Part shown: in pieces, positions 25,640 through 32,063 of the stretch
Position numbering within the stretch: position 1 is the first letter of the stretch
How the letters are laid out: each line of letters opens with the position of its first letter
From: a virus
Strand: one strand, 5' to 3'
Virus record (IMG/VR): IMGVR_UViG_3300030430_002680
Span: 1 to 35,500 of that record
Length of the DNA: 35,500 nucleotides
The notes under the pieces: model-generated
Database searches by the model: none
What the model was told of the DNA's origin: nothing
What the model saw: the letters and a program-made list of their open reading frames with translations, nothing else
Position numbers and translations under genes: made by a program

Positions 25640-26289
25640 TAGAAATCCCTCTCATCCGTTTCCTTAAAACCTCCTTGAGAAACGAATTCTAAAAATCTAT
25701 CTTCTTGATAATCTTTTAATCCAAGATTATTAAGTTGTTTAAGAAACTTATCATAAACTTTTTTAGCAGCGTCAAAAGTTTTTGTCTTATGGATTCCACT
25801 ATCTTTCCATAAATTATCAATCGTTTCCTCATTTGATATCTCTTTTGGCTTAGGTGCTTCTTCTTCTATATTTTCTTGCTCATCAACGGCATCTAACTCT
25901 TCATAATTTTTTAGATTCAAACCAAATTCTGCCATAGTAGCAACTCTGCACCTTTGTTTTGCTGTATGAATTTGAGTCGCAGAAGGATTTTGTATAGATT
26001 GCCAATCATCATGTATTGGGTATGATCTTTGTATTGTCCTACCTAGAACAGTCATTTTAATCCTAACCTCTGCTGTCCCATTTCTATAATAATGGCACTC
26101 ATTTCCATCGGGATCTCTTTCAAATGTCCAACTGTAGTTAGGGTCGATGCTCATCATAAGTCTATGTGCAGTAGACCACGGTAACATCGTGATAATTTTG
26201 CCGTCTTTAGTGGGTTTTTCTGATTCTTTTAGATATCCTGTAACATCAATATCATAAGCTTGCAGGAAAGCAGATTTTTTGTCTGACAT
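25639..26289 (-). CDS. Single-strand annealing protein, DUF1071/Sak3-like
   Basis: The start is set at the ATG at 26289, preceded by ATGGAG with a 7-base spacer; an in-frame extension to 26340 would run through the promoter region. The 216-residue protein has the DUF1071 (Sak3-type Rad52-like) pattern: LPWSTAHRLMMSIDPNYSW (about 36-54), a strand pair through YYRNGTAEVRIKMTVLGRTI, PIHDDW, then the helix NPSATQIHTAKQRCRVATMAEFGLNL. The C-terminal 80 residues are a charged helix. It would anneal complementary single strands and partner the YqaJ exonuclease directly downstream. It is the first gene of the leftward operon. Confidence 0.8.
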   Translation of the reverse strand: MSDKKSAFLQAYDIDVTGYLKESEKPTKDGKIITMLPWSTAHRLMMSIDPNYSWTFERDPDGNECHYYRNGTAEVRIKMTVLGRTIQRSYPIHDDWQSIQNPSATQIHTAKQRCRVATMAEFGLNLKNYEELDAVDEQENIEEEAPKPKEISNEETIDNLWKDSGIHKTKTFDAAKKVYDKFLKQLNNLGLKDYQEDRFLEFVSQGGFKETDERDF

Positions 26290-26296
26290 AAACAAA

Positions 26297-26308
26297 CTCC
26301 ATGTAAAA
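26297..26308 (-). promoter_or_regulatory. Repeated leader element TTTTACATGGAG (annealing-protein copy)
   Basis: Identical over 12 bases to the int leader copy. A near match, TTTTCATGGAG at 26381-26391, lies on the opposite strand before the divergent gene at 26398. Confidence 0.5.
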
Positions 26309-26317
26309 TATTGTCTC

Positions 26318-26345
26318 ACTATACCAGTTTGGTTTGACAAATCAA
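26318..26345 (-). promoter_or_regulatory. Predicted leftward promoter of the recombination operon
   Basis: On the minus strand, TTGATT (26340-26345), a 16-base spacer and TATAGT (26318-26323) face the annealing-protein gene. It overlaps the rightward promoter's -35 region, so the two may compete. Confidence 0.4.
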
Positions 26346-26363
26346 CTTTCTAAACTTTATGAT
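26334..26363 (+). promoter_or_regulatory. Predicted rightward promoter of the replication operon
   Basis: A perfect TTGACA (26334-26339), an 18-base spacer and TATGAT (26358-26363, five of six matches) face the gene at 26398. This is the best sigma70-type promoter seen in the window. Confidence 0.6.
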
Positions 26364-26397
26364 CGCAGTCCTATCAGTAATTTTCATGGAGAGATAA

Positions 26398-27165
26398 TTG
26401 ATATTCCGACCCGCTCATAAAGAAAATAACTATACAGTTATTCCTAATAAACTCCTTAGAGGTGGGCTTCATAATGCAAGTGAACAAAGAGAAGATACCC
26501 TTAGTCCAGAATCCTTAGGTGTGCTTGTGTATCTTTTATCACATAAAAATGATTGGCAGATAACAAATGTTCAGCTTGCTAAGTTTTTTTCTATAACAAA
26601 AGAAAAAGTTACAAAGATTACTAGAGAATTAGAAAAAGCAGGTTACGCTAAAAGGGTTGTAAGCAGAACAAAAGGAAAGTTAAAAAGATGGGACTGGATG
26701 GTGACTGATGAAAGGAACAACTTCACTGAGATTCCATCGATAGGAGGTCTGCCTAAGCAAAATGTTTCTGATACTCAAGGCAGAGAAGATAAAAACCAGA
26801 TCAAGGAAAAACCAGATCTGGTTAATCAACCCACTAATAATACTATTAGTAAAGATAATAATATTAATAAAGAAAAGCCTGAACCCTCTCTTTTTAAAAC
26901 TTTTTTACAAAATCCACCTGATCCTATATCTTCAGACGCTTGGATTCTTTGGTGGAATTATAAAAATATTAACAGAGTCCCCGCGAAAGCAACGATTACA
27001 AAGACAATTAATTTGATGAAGAAATTAGACAAGACTCATAATCTTAAAAAATGCATTGAGTATGTCATAGAGAGAGGTTGGAGTGGTTTACCCGTTGATA
27101 AAGATGGAAAAGTTTATGAATCCTGTAACGAGTTTAAAAAAAATACATTACATTTGGTGAAATGA
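26398..27165 (+). CDS. Replication initiator-like winged-helix protein (255 aa)
   Basis: The start is a TTG at 26398 with GGAGAG 4 to 6 bases upstream. Residues about 10-105 form a winged helix of the phage replication-protein type: YTVIPNKLLR, LSPESLGVLVYLLSHKNDWQI, then QLAKFFSITKEKVTKITRELEKAGYAKR. An Asn/Lys/Pro-rich linker follows (about 125-175). The C-terminal segment (W-x-x-W-x-x-YKN...TINLMKKL...IEYVIERGWSGLP) resembles the C-terminal part of replisome-organiser proteins. It probably binds the origin or loads the helicase encoded next (1-base gap). A transcription-regulator reading is also possible from the winged helix alone, but the neighbour favours replication. Confidence 0.75.
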   Translation: MIFRPAHKENNYTVIPNKLLRGGLHNASEQREDTLSPESLGVLVYLLSHKNDWQITNVQLAKFFSITKEKVTKITRELEKAGYAKRVVSRTKGKLKRWDWMVTDERNNFTEIPSIGGLPKQNVSDTQGREDKNQIKEKPDLVNQPTNNTISKDNNINKEKPEPSLFKTFLQNPPDPISSDAWILWWNYKNINRVPAKATITKTINLMKKLDKTHNLKKCIEYVIERGWSGLPVDKDGKVYESCNEFKKNTLHLVK

Positions 27166-27166
27166 C

Positions 27167-28990
27167 ATGGACGTTAAAGAAATAAAACTGAGGTTAGCGC
27201 CTCATGTATCAACATTACTAAGGGAGTTTTATCCTGAGGGAAAAATAGAGGGCGGTAATTTTAAAATAGGATCTGTTCAGGGCGAAAAAGGTAGAAGTAT
27301 GTCAGTCTTTTTGGGTGGTGATCAGGTAGGTCAATGGGTTGATTTTGCTACGGGTGAAACTGGAGATATGCTTGATTTAATATGCTCAAAAGAATCATTG
27401 TCTATTGTTGAAGCAATGAACTGGGTAAAAAAACGATTTGGTCTTACAGAAAAAGTTCAGAAAAAAATTAAAAATATCGCGGGTAAAAAATACAACACCC
27501 CCATTCTACCTTCTCAAGACACAGAAATGATACATGATTATTTGAAAGGTAGAGCCTTCAAGAATACAGATGATGTATTAAAAAACTCTGGTATATATGA
27601 AACAAAACTAGATGCATTAGATAGGGCAGTTGTTTTCCCCTACTACTCAGCTGACAATCAGCTTACCTTCATCAAAATAAAGCCTATTACTGGGGAGGCA
27701 TCACCGTTTACTCAAAAAGCATTGAAGCCTATCTTATTTGGATGGAAAACTATAGACGATAGAGCGAGAGATTTAATGATTGTAGAGGGTGAGTTTGATC
27801 AGGTGATGGCAAATGAGTTAGGTTTCAACGCATTGAGTGTACCTATGGGCGCACAAAATCTTAACTGGATTGAACATGAGATGCCTAACTTAGAAAGGTT
27901 TGACCGCATTCTCATTTGTTCTGATATGGATGAAGCCGGAGATGATATGTGGAGAAAGGTAAGCAAGAGATTAGGTGATAAATGTTACCGAATTGAAATA
28001 CCTTGCAAAGATATCAATGACCTTGTGAAAAAACATGGATATGAGAAAAGCAAAATTATCATTGATCAAGCAATAGAATCAGCTATCTACAAAGACCCAC
28101 CGACTCTGAGAAACATAAGTGAATTCAAAGAAGAGATTGATCAATACTTTGCATTTGATGAAAAGGACAAGAACGGTTTTGGTTTTGGATGGACTAAATT
28201 AGATGAGGAAGATATAACACTTAGAACGCATGAACTTGTTACTGTAAGTGGCGCTAACGGTCATGGTAAGTCTATGTGGTTATCTCAAGTTTGTTTGAAC
28301 GCAATACATCAAGGCCAAAAAGTTTTAGTTGGATCGTTTGAAATGATACCTAGTCAGACAGCGGGGAGGATGATGAAACAAGCAGCTGGAGTCTTCAATC
28401 CAACGCCAGAATATAGAGATGCTTTGCTTGATTGGTTGCTACCTAACTTTTGGTTGTATGTAGATACATTAACACCAAAGCCAAAGGATTTATTAGAATG
28501 TTTTGAGTATGCCTACAGACGTTATGGTATAAACGTCTTTGTTGTAGATTCGTTGACAAATATAGTTAGACAAGATGACTATGGGGCGCAACAAGAATTT
28601 ATAGAATCATTAGTCCAGTTCAAACTGAACTTCCCTGTTACGGTATTTTTAGTAACGCATGTTCGCAAAGGAGAAACAGAGAACTCAAGAACTGGCAAGT
28701 ATGATGTAAAGGGTAGTGGGTCAATCACTGATTTAGCTGACAGTTGTATTTCTGTTTGGAAAAACAAAAAAAAATTAGAACATATACAATACCAGAGTAT
28801 GTTGGGTGAAGAGCCTGATCCTGATGTACTTAACCAATGGGATATATATATTGGTGTAATGAAAAATAGGGCTGGTCAATTTGAAGGATCAGTAGGATTT
28901 GAATTTAAACCTGACTGTTTTCAGTACGTGCAATCTCGTGGTGAACCTGTCAGAAAATACATAGAGTTTGATATCAACCATGCAAGATAA
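27167..28990 (+). CDS. Fused DNA primase-helicase, T7 gp4-like
   Basis: A 607-residue bifunctional replication protein. The N-terminal 100 residues have the primase-type segment ATGETGDMLDLI (61-72) but only one Cys (Cys73), so the usual zinc-binding Cys set is missing. The TOPRIM domain has MIVEGEFD (Glu207) and ICSDMDEAGDD (Asp253, Asp255). The DnaB-like helicase domain has Walker A GANGHGKS (362-369), the catalytic-type Glu392 in GSFEM, Walker B VFVVD (Asp461) and LVTHVRKG. It should unwind DNA at the fork and prime the lagging strand. It follows the initiator-like gene by one base, and no DNA polymerase is visible in the window. Confidence 0.9.
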   Translation: MDVKEIKLRLAPHVSTLLREFYPEGKIEGGNFKIGSVQGEKGRSMSVFLGGDQVGQWVDFATGETGDMLDLICSKESLSIVEAMNWVKKRFGLTEKVQKKIKNIAGKKYNTPILPSQDTEMIHDYLKGRAFKNTDDVLKNSGIYETKLDALDRAVVFPYYSADNQLTFIKIKPITGEASPFTQKALKPILFGWKTIDDRARDLMIVEGEFDQVMANELGFNALSVPMGAQNLNWIEHEMPNLERFDRILICSDMDEAGDDMWRKVSKRLGDKCYRIEIPCKDINDLVKKHGYEKSKIIIDQAIESAIYKDPPTLRNISEFKEEIDQYFAFDEKDKNGFGFGWTKLDEEDITLRTHELVTVSGANGHGKSMWLSQVCLNAIHQGQKVLVGSFEMIPSQTAGRMMKQAAGVFNPTPEYRDALLDWLLPNFWLYVDTLTPKPKDLLECFEYAYRRYGINVFVVDSLTNIVRQDDYGAQQEFIESLVQFKLNFPVTVFLVTHVRKGETENSRTGKYDVKGSGSITDLADSCISVWKNKKKLEHIQYQSMLGEEPDPDVLNQWDIYIGVMKNRAGQFEGSVGFEFKPDCFQYVQSRGEPVRKYIEFDINHAR

Positions 28991-29321
28991 ACAAGAGCAT
29001 TTAGCAGACAATCTAAGAAAAGCGGGTAAGATGGTTCAGCAAGCGCAGATACAAATACATACAGCTGAAGCAAATTTGAAAAGAGAGATAGCGTTGCAAA
29101 AGGTTATTGCAAGTGAACAGAGAAATATAAAATCAAATGCCGCTCAGGATAGATGGGCTGATGAACAAGAATCAGTTTATCAAGCGAGGTTAGAATTAGG
29201 TGTTGCAAAAGGAAATCTTGAGGCCGCTCGATGCGAGGTGATGGCGGTAGAGGCTGAGTTTAAAATATGGCAAAGCAAGCAAGCAGATTTGCGATTTGAA
29301 AGGAGAGTTTACGGAGGATGA
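28980..29321 (+). CDS. Coiled-coil protein of the replication operon (113 aa)
   Basis: The ATG at 28980 lies in the last codons of the primase-helicase gene (11-base overlap); an upstream in-frame TTG at 28968 is less likely. The 113-residue product is almost entirely helical, Gln/Ala/Glu-rich with heptad character (residues about 10-100) and no catalytic motif. Its stop overlaps the next start (ATGA). It probably acts as a small structural or accessory factor in replication; no family recognised. Confidence 0.62.
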   Translation: MQDKQEHLADNLRKAGKMVQQAQIQIHTAEANLKREIALQKVIASEQRNIKSNAAQDRWADEQESVYQARLELGVAKGNLEAARCEVMAVEAEFKIWQSKQADLRFERRVYGG

Positions 29322-29614
29322 AATCGCGCAGTCCGACTAAAGTTGAGACTGCATGGATGGCTAAGTTAACGGAACTAGGATGCTGTGTTTGTTGGCGTGA
29401 GTACGATGTCTTTACGCCTACAGAAATACATCATTTAGACGGAAAAACTAAACCAGATGCTCATCTTAAAACAATAGGATTGTGTTATCGACATCACAGA
29501 GAAGGAGTTAATAATGATAGATACGTCAGCAGACATCCCTTCAAACGAGAGTTCGAAGAAAGATACGGAACAGAGTCAAGTCTTCTCGACTGGACAAGAC
29601 AAAGGCTCGGATAG
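29318..29614 (+). CDS. Ref-type HNH nuclease (RecA-dependent nuclease family)
   Basis: A 98-residue protein matching the catalytic part of P1 Ref: LTELGCCVCWREY (18-29, Cys22/Cys25), TEIHHLDG (35-42, His38/His39), CYRHHREG (56-63, Cys56, His59, His60) and HPFKREFEERYGTE (73-86). The two Cys pairs and the HH...HH arrangement fit the zinc-stabilised HNH fold. Ref in phage P1 cuts at displacement loops made by RecA, so a recombination role is plausible. The conserved C-terminal end continues to the stop, so its 101-base overlap with the following gene is likely real dual coding. Confidence 0.8.
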   Translation: MKSRSPTKVETAWMAKLTELGCCVCWREYDVFTPTEIHHLDGKTKPDAHLKTIGLCYRHHREGVNNDRYVSRHPFKREFEERYGTESSLLDWTRQRLG

Positions 29615-29843
29615 TGATATTGTTTATGATTTAGTAGCAAGGCCTAGACATTACAATCAGGGTGATATTGAGTGTATTGATTACATCAAAGATCGTTTAG
29701 GCAAGGAGTTCAAAAATTATTTATTTGGCTCAATAATAAAATACATCCACAGACACCCCTACAAGGGAAACCCAGTTGAAGATTTACGTAAAGCGAAGTG
29801 GTACTTGCATCGCTTGATAGAGGAGTATGCAAATGACAAATAG
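29514..29843 (+). CDS. DUF3310 family protein
   Basis: A 109-residue protein with the DUF3310 core: RPRHYNQGDIECIDYIKDRLGK, FKNYLFGSIIKYIHRHPYKGNPVEDLRKAKWYLHRLI (about 44-105). The ATG at 29514 has AAGGAG 6 bases upstream, so its start lies 101 bases inside the Ref-like gene. The first 40 residues are Ser/Asp/Lys-rich and probably disordered, as expected for overprinted sequence. DUF3310 proteins are common in phages near replication genes and are sometimes labelled nucleotide kinase, but the function is unproven. Confidence 0.85.
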   Translation: MIDTSADIPSNESSKKDTEQSQVFSTGQDKGSDSDIVYDLVARPRHYNQGDIECIDYIKDRLGKEFKNYLFGSIIKYIHRHPYKGNPVEDLRKAKWYLHRLIEEYANDK

Positions 29844-30216
29844 TAGAACAAAAGGTCATGGCTTTGAAAGAGAAATTGTCAATCTTTTCAAAGATGAATT
29901 AGGGTATTGTAAAAGAAACTTAGATCAATATGCTGAAAAGGATCATGGAGATATTATATTGAAACCATTTTGTGTTGAGTGTAAACGATATGCGAATGGT
30001 CACTGGCATAGAGAAGACTGGTGGAATCAAGTTGTAAAATCTGCGGGAGATAAATATATCCCTCTCCTTGTATACAGATTCGACCGTCAGCCAACTAAAT
30101 TTGTTTTCCCTTTATTTGTTGTTGGGGATTACGTCAGAAAAGATAACGAAACATTTACAGTATGCACAAGGGAAGCCATGCTGATAATGCGAGAAGTTAT
30201 CAGTGAAACCAGCTGA
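29833..30216 (+). CDS. PDDEXK-type nuclease, Holliday-junction resolvase-like
   Basis: The ATG at 29833 is chosen over 29827 because AGGAG (29821-29825) then has a 7-base spacer. The 127-residue product shows the restriction-endonuclease-like core: Glu in KGHGFEREIVNLF, Asp in DHGDIILKP, and Glu-x-Lys in FCVECKRY, followed by the W...QV..SAGDKYIPLLVYR helix and strand. This is the layout of archaeal-type and phage resolvases (Hjc-like) and of small VRR-NUC-like nucleases. Within a replication operon it likely resolves branched DNA, the role of endonuclease I in T7. Its stop overlaps the next GTG by 14 bases. Confidence 0.78.
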   Translation: MTNSRTKGHGFEREIVNLFKDELGYCKRNLDQYAEKDHGDIILKPFCVECKRYANGHWHREDWWNQVVKSAGDKYIPLLVYRFDRQPTKFVFPLFVVGDYVRKDNETFTVCTREAMLIMREVISETS

Positions 30217-30559
30217 GTTGAGAAAAATTGTAGAACAAGCAGCTGATCGCATATATTACCCTGAGATCGAGGGGTATTTAGATAAGCATCTAGACAAGCA
30301 ATTCCATTCACTTGCGAAAGGAATGCTTCAATATTTTTTAGTCAATAGAATCATGGACTTAGACTCAAGAGAAGAAAGAAAACGTGCGCTCGATTTGTTG
30401 CCAGAAGAGGATGATGTACCTCATCTGAAGTCATTCGTTAAGTACACGATTCTAAGGCTTTGGAGTAAAAGAAATGTCGAAAATAATGTACGAGACAAAA
30501 CAAGATTTACAAAGAGAAAAAAGAATTATAGAAAAAATAGCAAACAAATGGAATTGTAA
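30203..30559 (+). CDS. Unknown helical protein (118 aa)
   Basis: A 118-residue protein starting at GTG inside the end of the nuclease gene. Residues 1-85 look like a compact helical domain (LRKIVEQAADRIYYP, GMLQYFLVNRIMDL, ERKRALDLLPEED). The last 30 residues are Lys/Arg/Asn-rich and coincide with the first 86 bases of the next gene in another frame, so the tail may have arisen by overprinting or stop-codon loss. No family recognised. Confidence 0.55.
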   Translation: MKPAELRKIVEQAADRIYYPEIEGYLDKHLDKQFHSLAKGMLQYFLVNRIMDLDSREERKRALDLLPEEDDVPHLKSFVKYTILRLWSKRNVENNVRDKTRFTKRKKNYRKNSKQMEL

Positions 30560-30899
30560 ATATAAAAAATTACCAATTCAGTACAGATTAGACTTTGCCC
30601 TTACGAGAGATAGCCAAATAAAGGCATTAGTTGAGATAAGGGTTAGAAAATTTAGAAGCGATAGGTATAAAACAATAATCGTTTCGGCTATGAAAAGATT
30701 GACTGCCAGATCATTGTCAAAAGAATTATCAGTTCCTTCATACTTTGTTGTAAAGTTTGATGATTGTATAAAATATATAGATTTCAATGAGTTACCAGAG
30801 TCTTTTCAAATAGGTGGTAGGAGTAATAAAACTAAGAGAAGTGAAGATGACATCGAGATAGTTTGTCATTATTTAGTTGATTGCTTTAAAAACTTTTGA
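30474..30899 (+). CDS. Putative PDDEXK-like protein (141 aa)
   Basis: A 141-residue basic protein with GGAG 8 bases before the ATG. The pattern is helix with Glu (EKRIIEKIANKW), then a strand RLDFALT (Asp), then ALVEIRVRKF, where the usual Glu-x-Lys of PDDEXK nucleases would be Glu-x-Arg, then YKTIIVSAMKRLTARSLSKEL and a strand FVVKF. This secondary-structure order fits a nuclease-like fold, but the active site is atypical, so it may be a non-catalytic DNA-binding relative. It is the last rightward gene and overlaps the preceding one by 86 bases. Confidence 0.58.
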   Translation: MSKIMYETKQDLQREKRIIEKIANKWNCKYKKLPIQYRLDFALTRDSQIKALVEIRVRKFRSDRYKTIIVSAMKRLTARSLSKELSVPSYFVVKFDDCIKYIDFNELPESFQIGGRSNKTKRSEDDIEIVCHYLVDCFKNF

Positions 30900-30931
30900 T
30901 AGACTGCTTTATGGATTTATCCCATGAATCC

Positions 30932-31007
30932 GTTCTGGGTGATAAGAAAGTGTAATCCAATCGTTTCATTGTGCGCTTTCTTTACCCTCCTCAGGATCAC
31001 CCAGAAC
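30932..31007 (-). repeat. 12-bp perfect inverted repeat enclosing a repeated CCTGAGGAGG element
   Basis: GTTCTGGGTGAT (30932-30943) and its exact complement (30996-31007) are 52 bases apart. Read leftward, the loop contains CCTGAGGAGG (30986-30995), and an inner 7-bp stem sits around 30946-30984. It lies between the convergent genes ending at 30899 and 30997 and covers the last codons of the latter. There is no T-run on either side, so it is not a classical terminator. A 27-codon leftward frame (30886-30969) starts inside the loop but is 16 bases from the Shine-Dalgarno-like element. Confidence 0.5.
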
Positions 31008-31224
31008 TATATTCTTCTTTGTTTTCAAGCCACTTGTAACACTCAGCGATTTTATCGCTCGTTTCAAAAGAATAAAGTCTCGCAGCTTTTGTCCCGCATG
31101 ATCGTTTCATTTGGTATAAAAACTCGTGCTCGACATAATATTGATCGAATACTTCTCGTTGCTTTTTTGTCGTTAGATGACGGTTCAATACTGCAAAAGT
31201 AATATCACCGCCATCTATTGACAT
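30997..31224 (-). CDS. Small unknown protein (75 aa)
   Basis: A 75-residue protein starting MSIDGGDITFAVLNRHL, helical after residue 15 with VEHEFLYQMKRS in the middle and ECYKWLENKEEYSSG at the end. No clear ribosome binding site precedes the ATG, 14 bases after the upstream stop, so reinitiation is possible. The bases for VEHEFL share a 16-base identical stretch with the leader at 32115-32130. Last gene of the leftward right-arm operon. Confidence 0.5.
   Translation of the reverse strand: MSIDGGDITFAVLNRHLTTKKQREVFDQYYVEHEFLYQMKRSCGTKAARLYSFETSDKIAECYKWLENKEEYSSG
31118..31133 (-). repeat. 16-base repeat, copy in coding sequence
   Basis: AAAAACTCGTGCTCGA on the plus strand; exact second copy at 32115-32130, about 1 kb away, in a non-coding leader. 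Confidence 0.6.
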
Positions 31225-31238
31225 CGTTAAAACTATAG

Positions 31239-31421
31239 CTATTGAGAATACTCCTTATATTCAACTGATTCTACGTCAGAGTGTACAAGATCGGAATCAA
31301 TGAAACTGTAATTACCATTGTCTTGAAACCATTCTTTCGCTTGATCAATGGTTCCTTCAAATTCATAAAAGTAATTGACCGTTTCAAGTCTCGTTTCTGT
31401 GATAAGAATTGTTTTACTCAT
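31239..31421 (-). CDS. Small acidic unknown protein (60 aa)
   Basis: A 60-residue acidic protein (MSKTILITETRLETV start, QAKEWFQDNG in the middle) with AAGGAGG 8 bases before the ATG, inside the end of the upstream gene (ATGA overlap). Its last residues VEYKEYSQ repeat the VEYKE ending of the upstream gene, encoded by the same 15 bases. No family recognised. Confidence 0.58.
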   Translation of the reverse strand: MSKTILITETRLETVNYFYEFEGTIDQAKEWFQDNGNYSFIDSDLVHSDVESVEYKEYSQ

Positions 31422-31762
31422 TTCACCACCTCCTTATATTCAACATTTGATAAAACATCACAAGTATAATCAATGACCCATTTTGACCTTGCGTGGTACT
31501 TATGTTCAAAAATTCCCACTTCTTTTAAGGATTCAAAAGCATTCCAATAAGCCTTCATAGTTTTATGATGTATAGGCTTAAGTTGTTTTTTACTGGCTGT
31601 CATTTTCAATAATTGCATCTCTTTTTTCATAGCAATAGCCAAAAACTTACTAACAAGATCAAAATATTTATTGTTAAAGGGTATTACCTCAGATTTATCA
31701 CTGAGTCCACCCGCTGAACAGTCCCCTGATATTGCATACAAACAAAGCTCTTTGTTTTTCAT
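31418..31762 (-). CDS. Small unknown protein (114 aa)
   Basis: A 114-residue mostly helical protein with a basic middle (KKEMQLLKMTASKKQLKPIHHKTMKAYW) and a C-terminal YTCDVLSNVEYKEVVK. GGAGG lies 7 bases before the ATG, which overlaps the upstream stop (ATGA). Nothing in it suggests a specific function. Confidence 0.58.
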   Translation of the reverse strand: MKNKELCLYAISGDCSAGGLSDKSEVIPFNNKYFDLVSKFLAIAMKKEMQLLKMTASKKQLKPIHHKTMKAYWNAFESLKEVGIFEHKYHARSKWVIDYTCDVLSNVEYKEVVK

Positions 31763-31774
31763 TTCACCACCTCC
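31759..31774 (-). repeat. Duplicated gene-junction sequence (copy 2 of 16 bases)
   Basis: TCATTTCACCACCTCC on the plus strand; exact copy at 31418-31433. Both encode a VVK ending plus the next gene's ribosome binding site and start. Confidence 0.6.
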
Positions 31775-32058
31775 AACTTTTTAGTTTTCTGGCGGGTGTT
31801 TTCTACTTTTGAAAATGCATCTTCTACTGCTTCAAGAATTATTTTTTCACACAAATCCATGTGACCATTAGCTTTATAAAACAAAGCGGTCGCTAGATTA
31901 TTTACTAAAAAATAAGTTGCTTGTAACGGATCCATCATGCCTTGATCCTCATCAATCTCACATTTATTAGCATACTGATTCATTGCATGAGTCATTAAGT
32001 TAAATGCTAGATTGTCGTTTTTTGCAAAGTACTGATTTTTATCTTCTGTTTTTTTCAT
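31759..32058 (-). CDS. Small helical unknown protein (99 aa)
   Basis: A 99-residue protein with the leader element CCTGAGGAGG (minus 32073-32064) 5 bases before the ATG. The middle is helical (NLAFNLMTHAMNQYANKCEI, ATYFLVNNLATALFYKANG) and the C-terminus is Lys-rich (NTRQKTKKLEVVK). It heads a three-gene coupled set with the two genes to its left. No family recognised. Confidence 0.6.
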   Translation of the reverse strand: MKKTEDKNQYFAKNDNLAFNLMTHAMNQYANKCEIDEDQGMMDPLQATYFLVNNLATALFYKANGHMDLCEKIILEAVEDAFSKVENTRQKTKKLEVVK

Positions 32059-32063
32059 AATAT

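Noticed and set aside
29827-29835. Alternative ATG at 29827 for the resolvase-like gene
   Set aside because: Only 1 base from AGGAG; the ATG at 29833 has a normal 7-base spacer.
30886-30969. 27-codon minus-strand frame starting within the inverted repeat
   Set aside because: Too short and 16 bases from the Shine-Dalgarno-like element; kept only as a note in the inverted-repeat finding.
30924-31202. 92-codon plus-strand open frame
   Set aside because: Runs antisense to the minus-strand gene at 30997-31224 and has no ribosome binding site; Cys/Leu/Phe-rich composition of a shadow.
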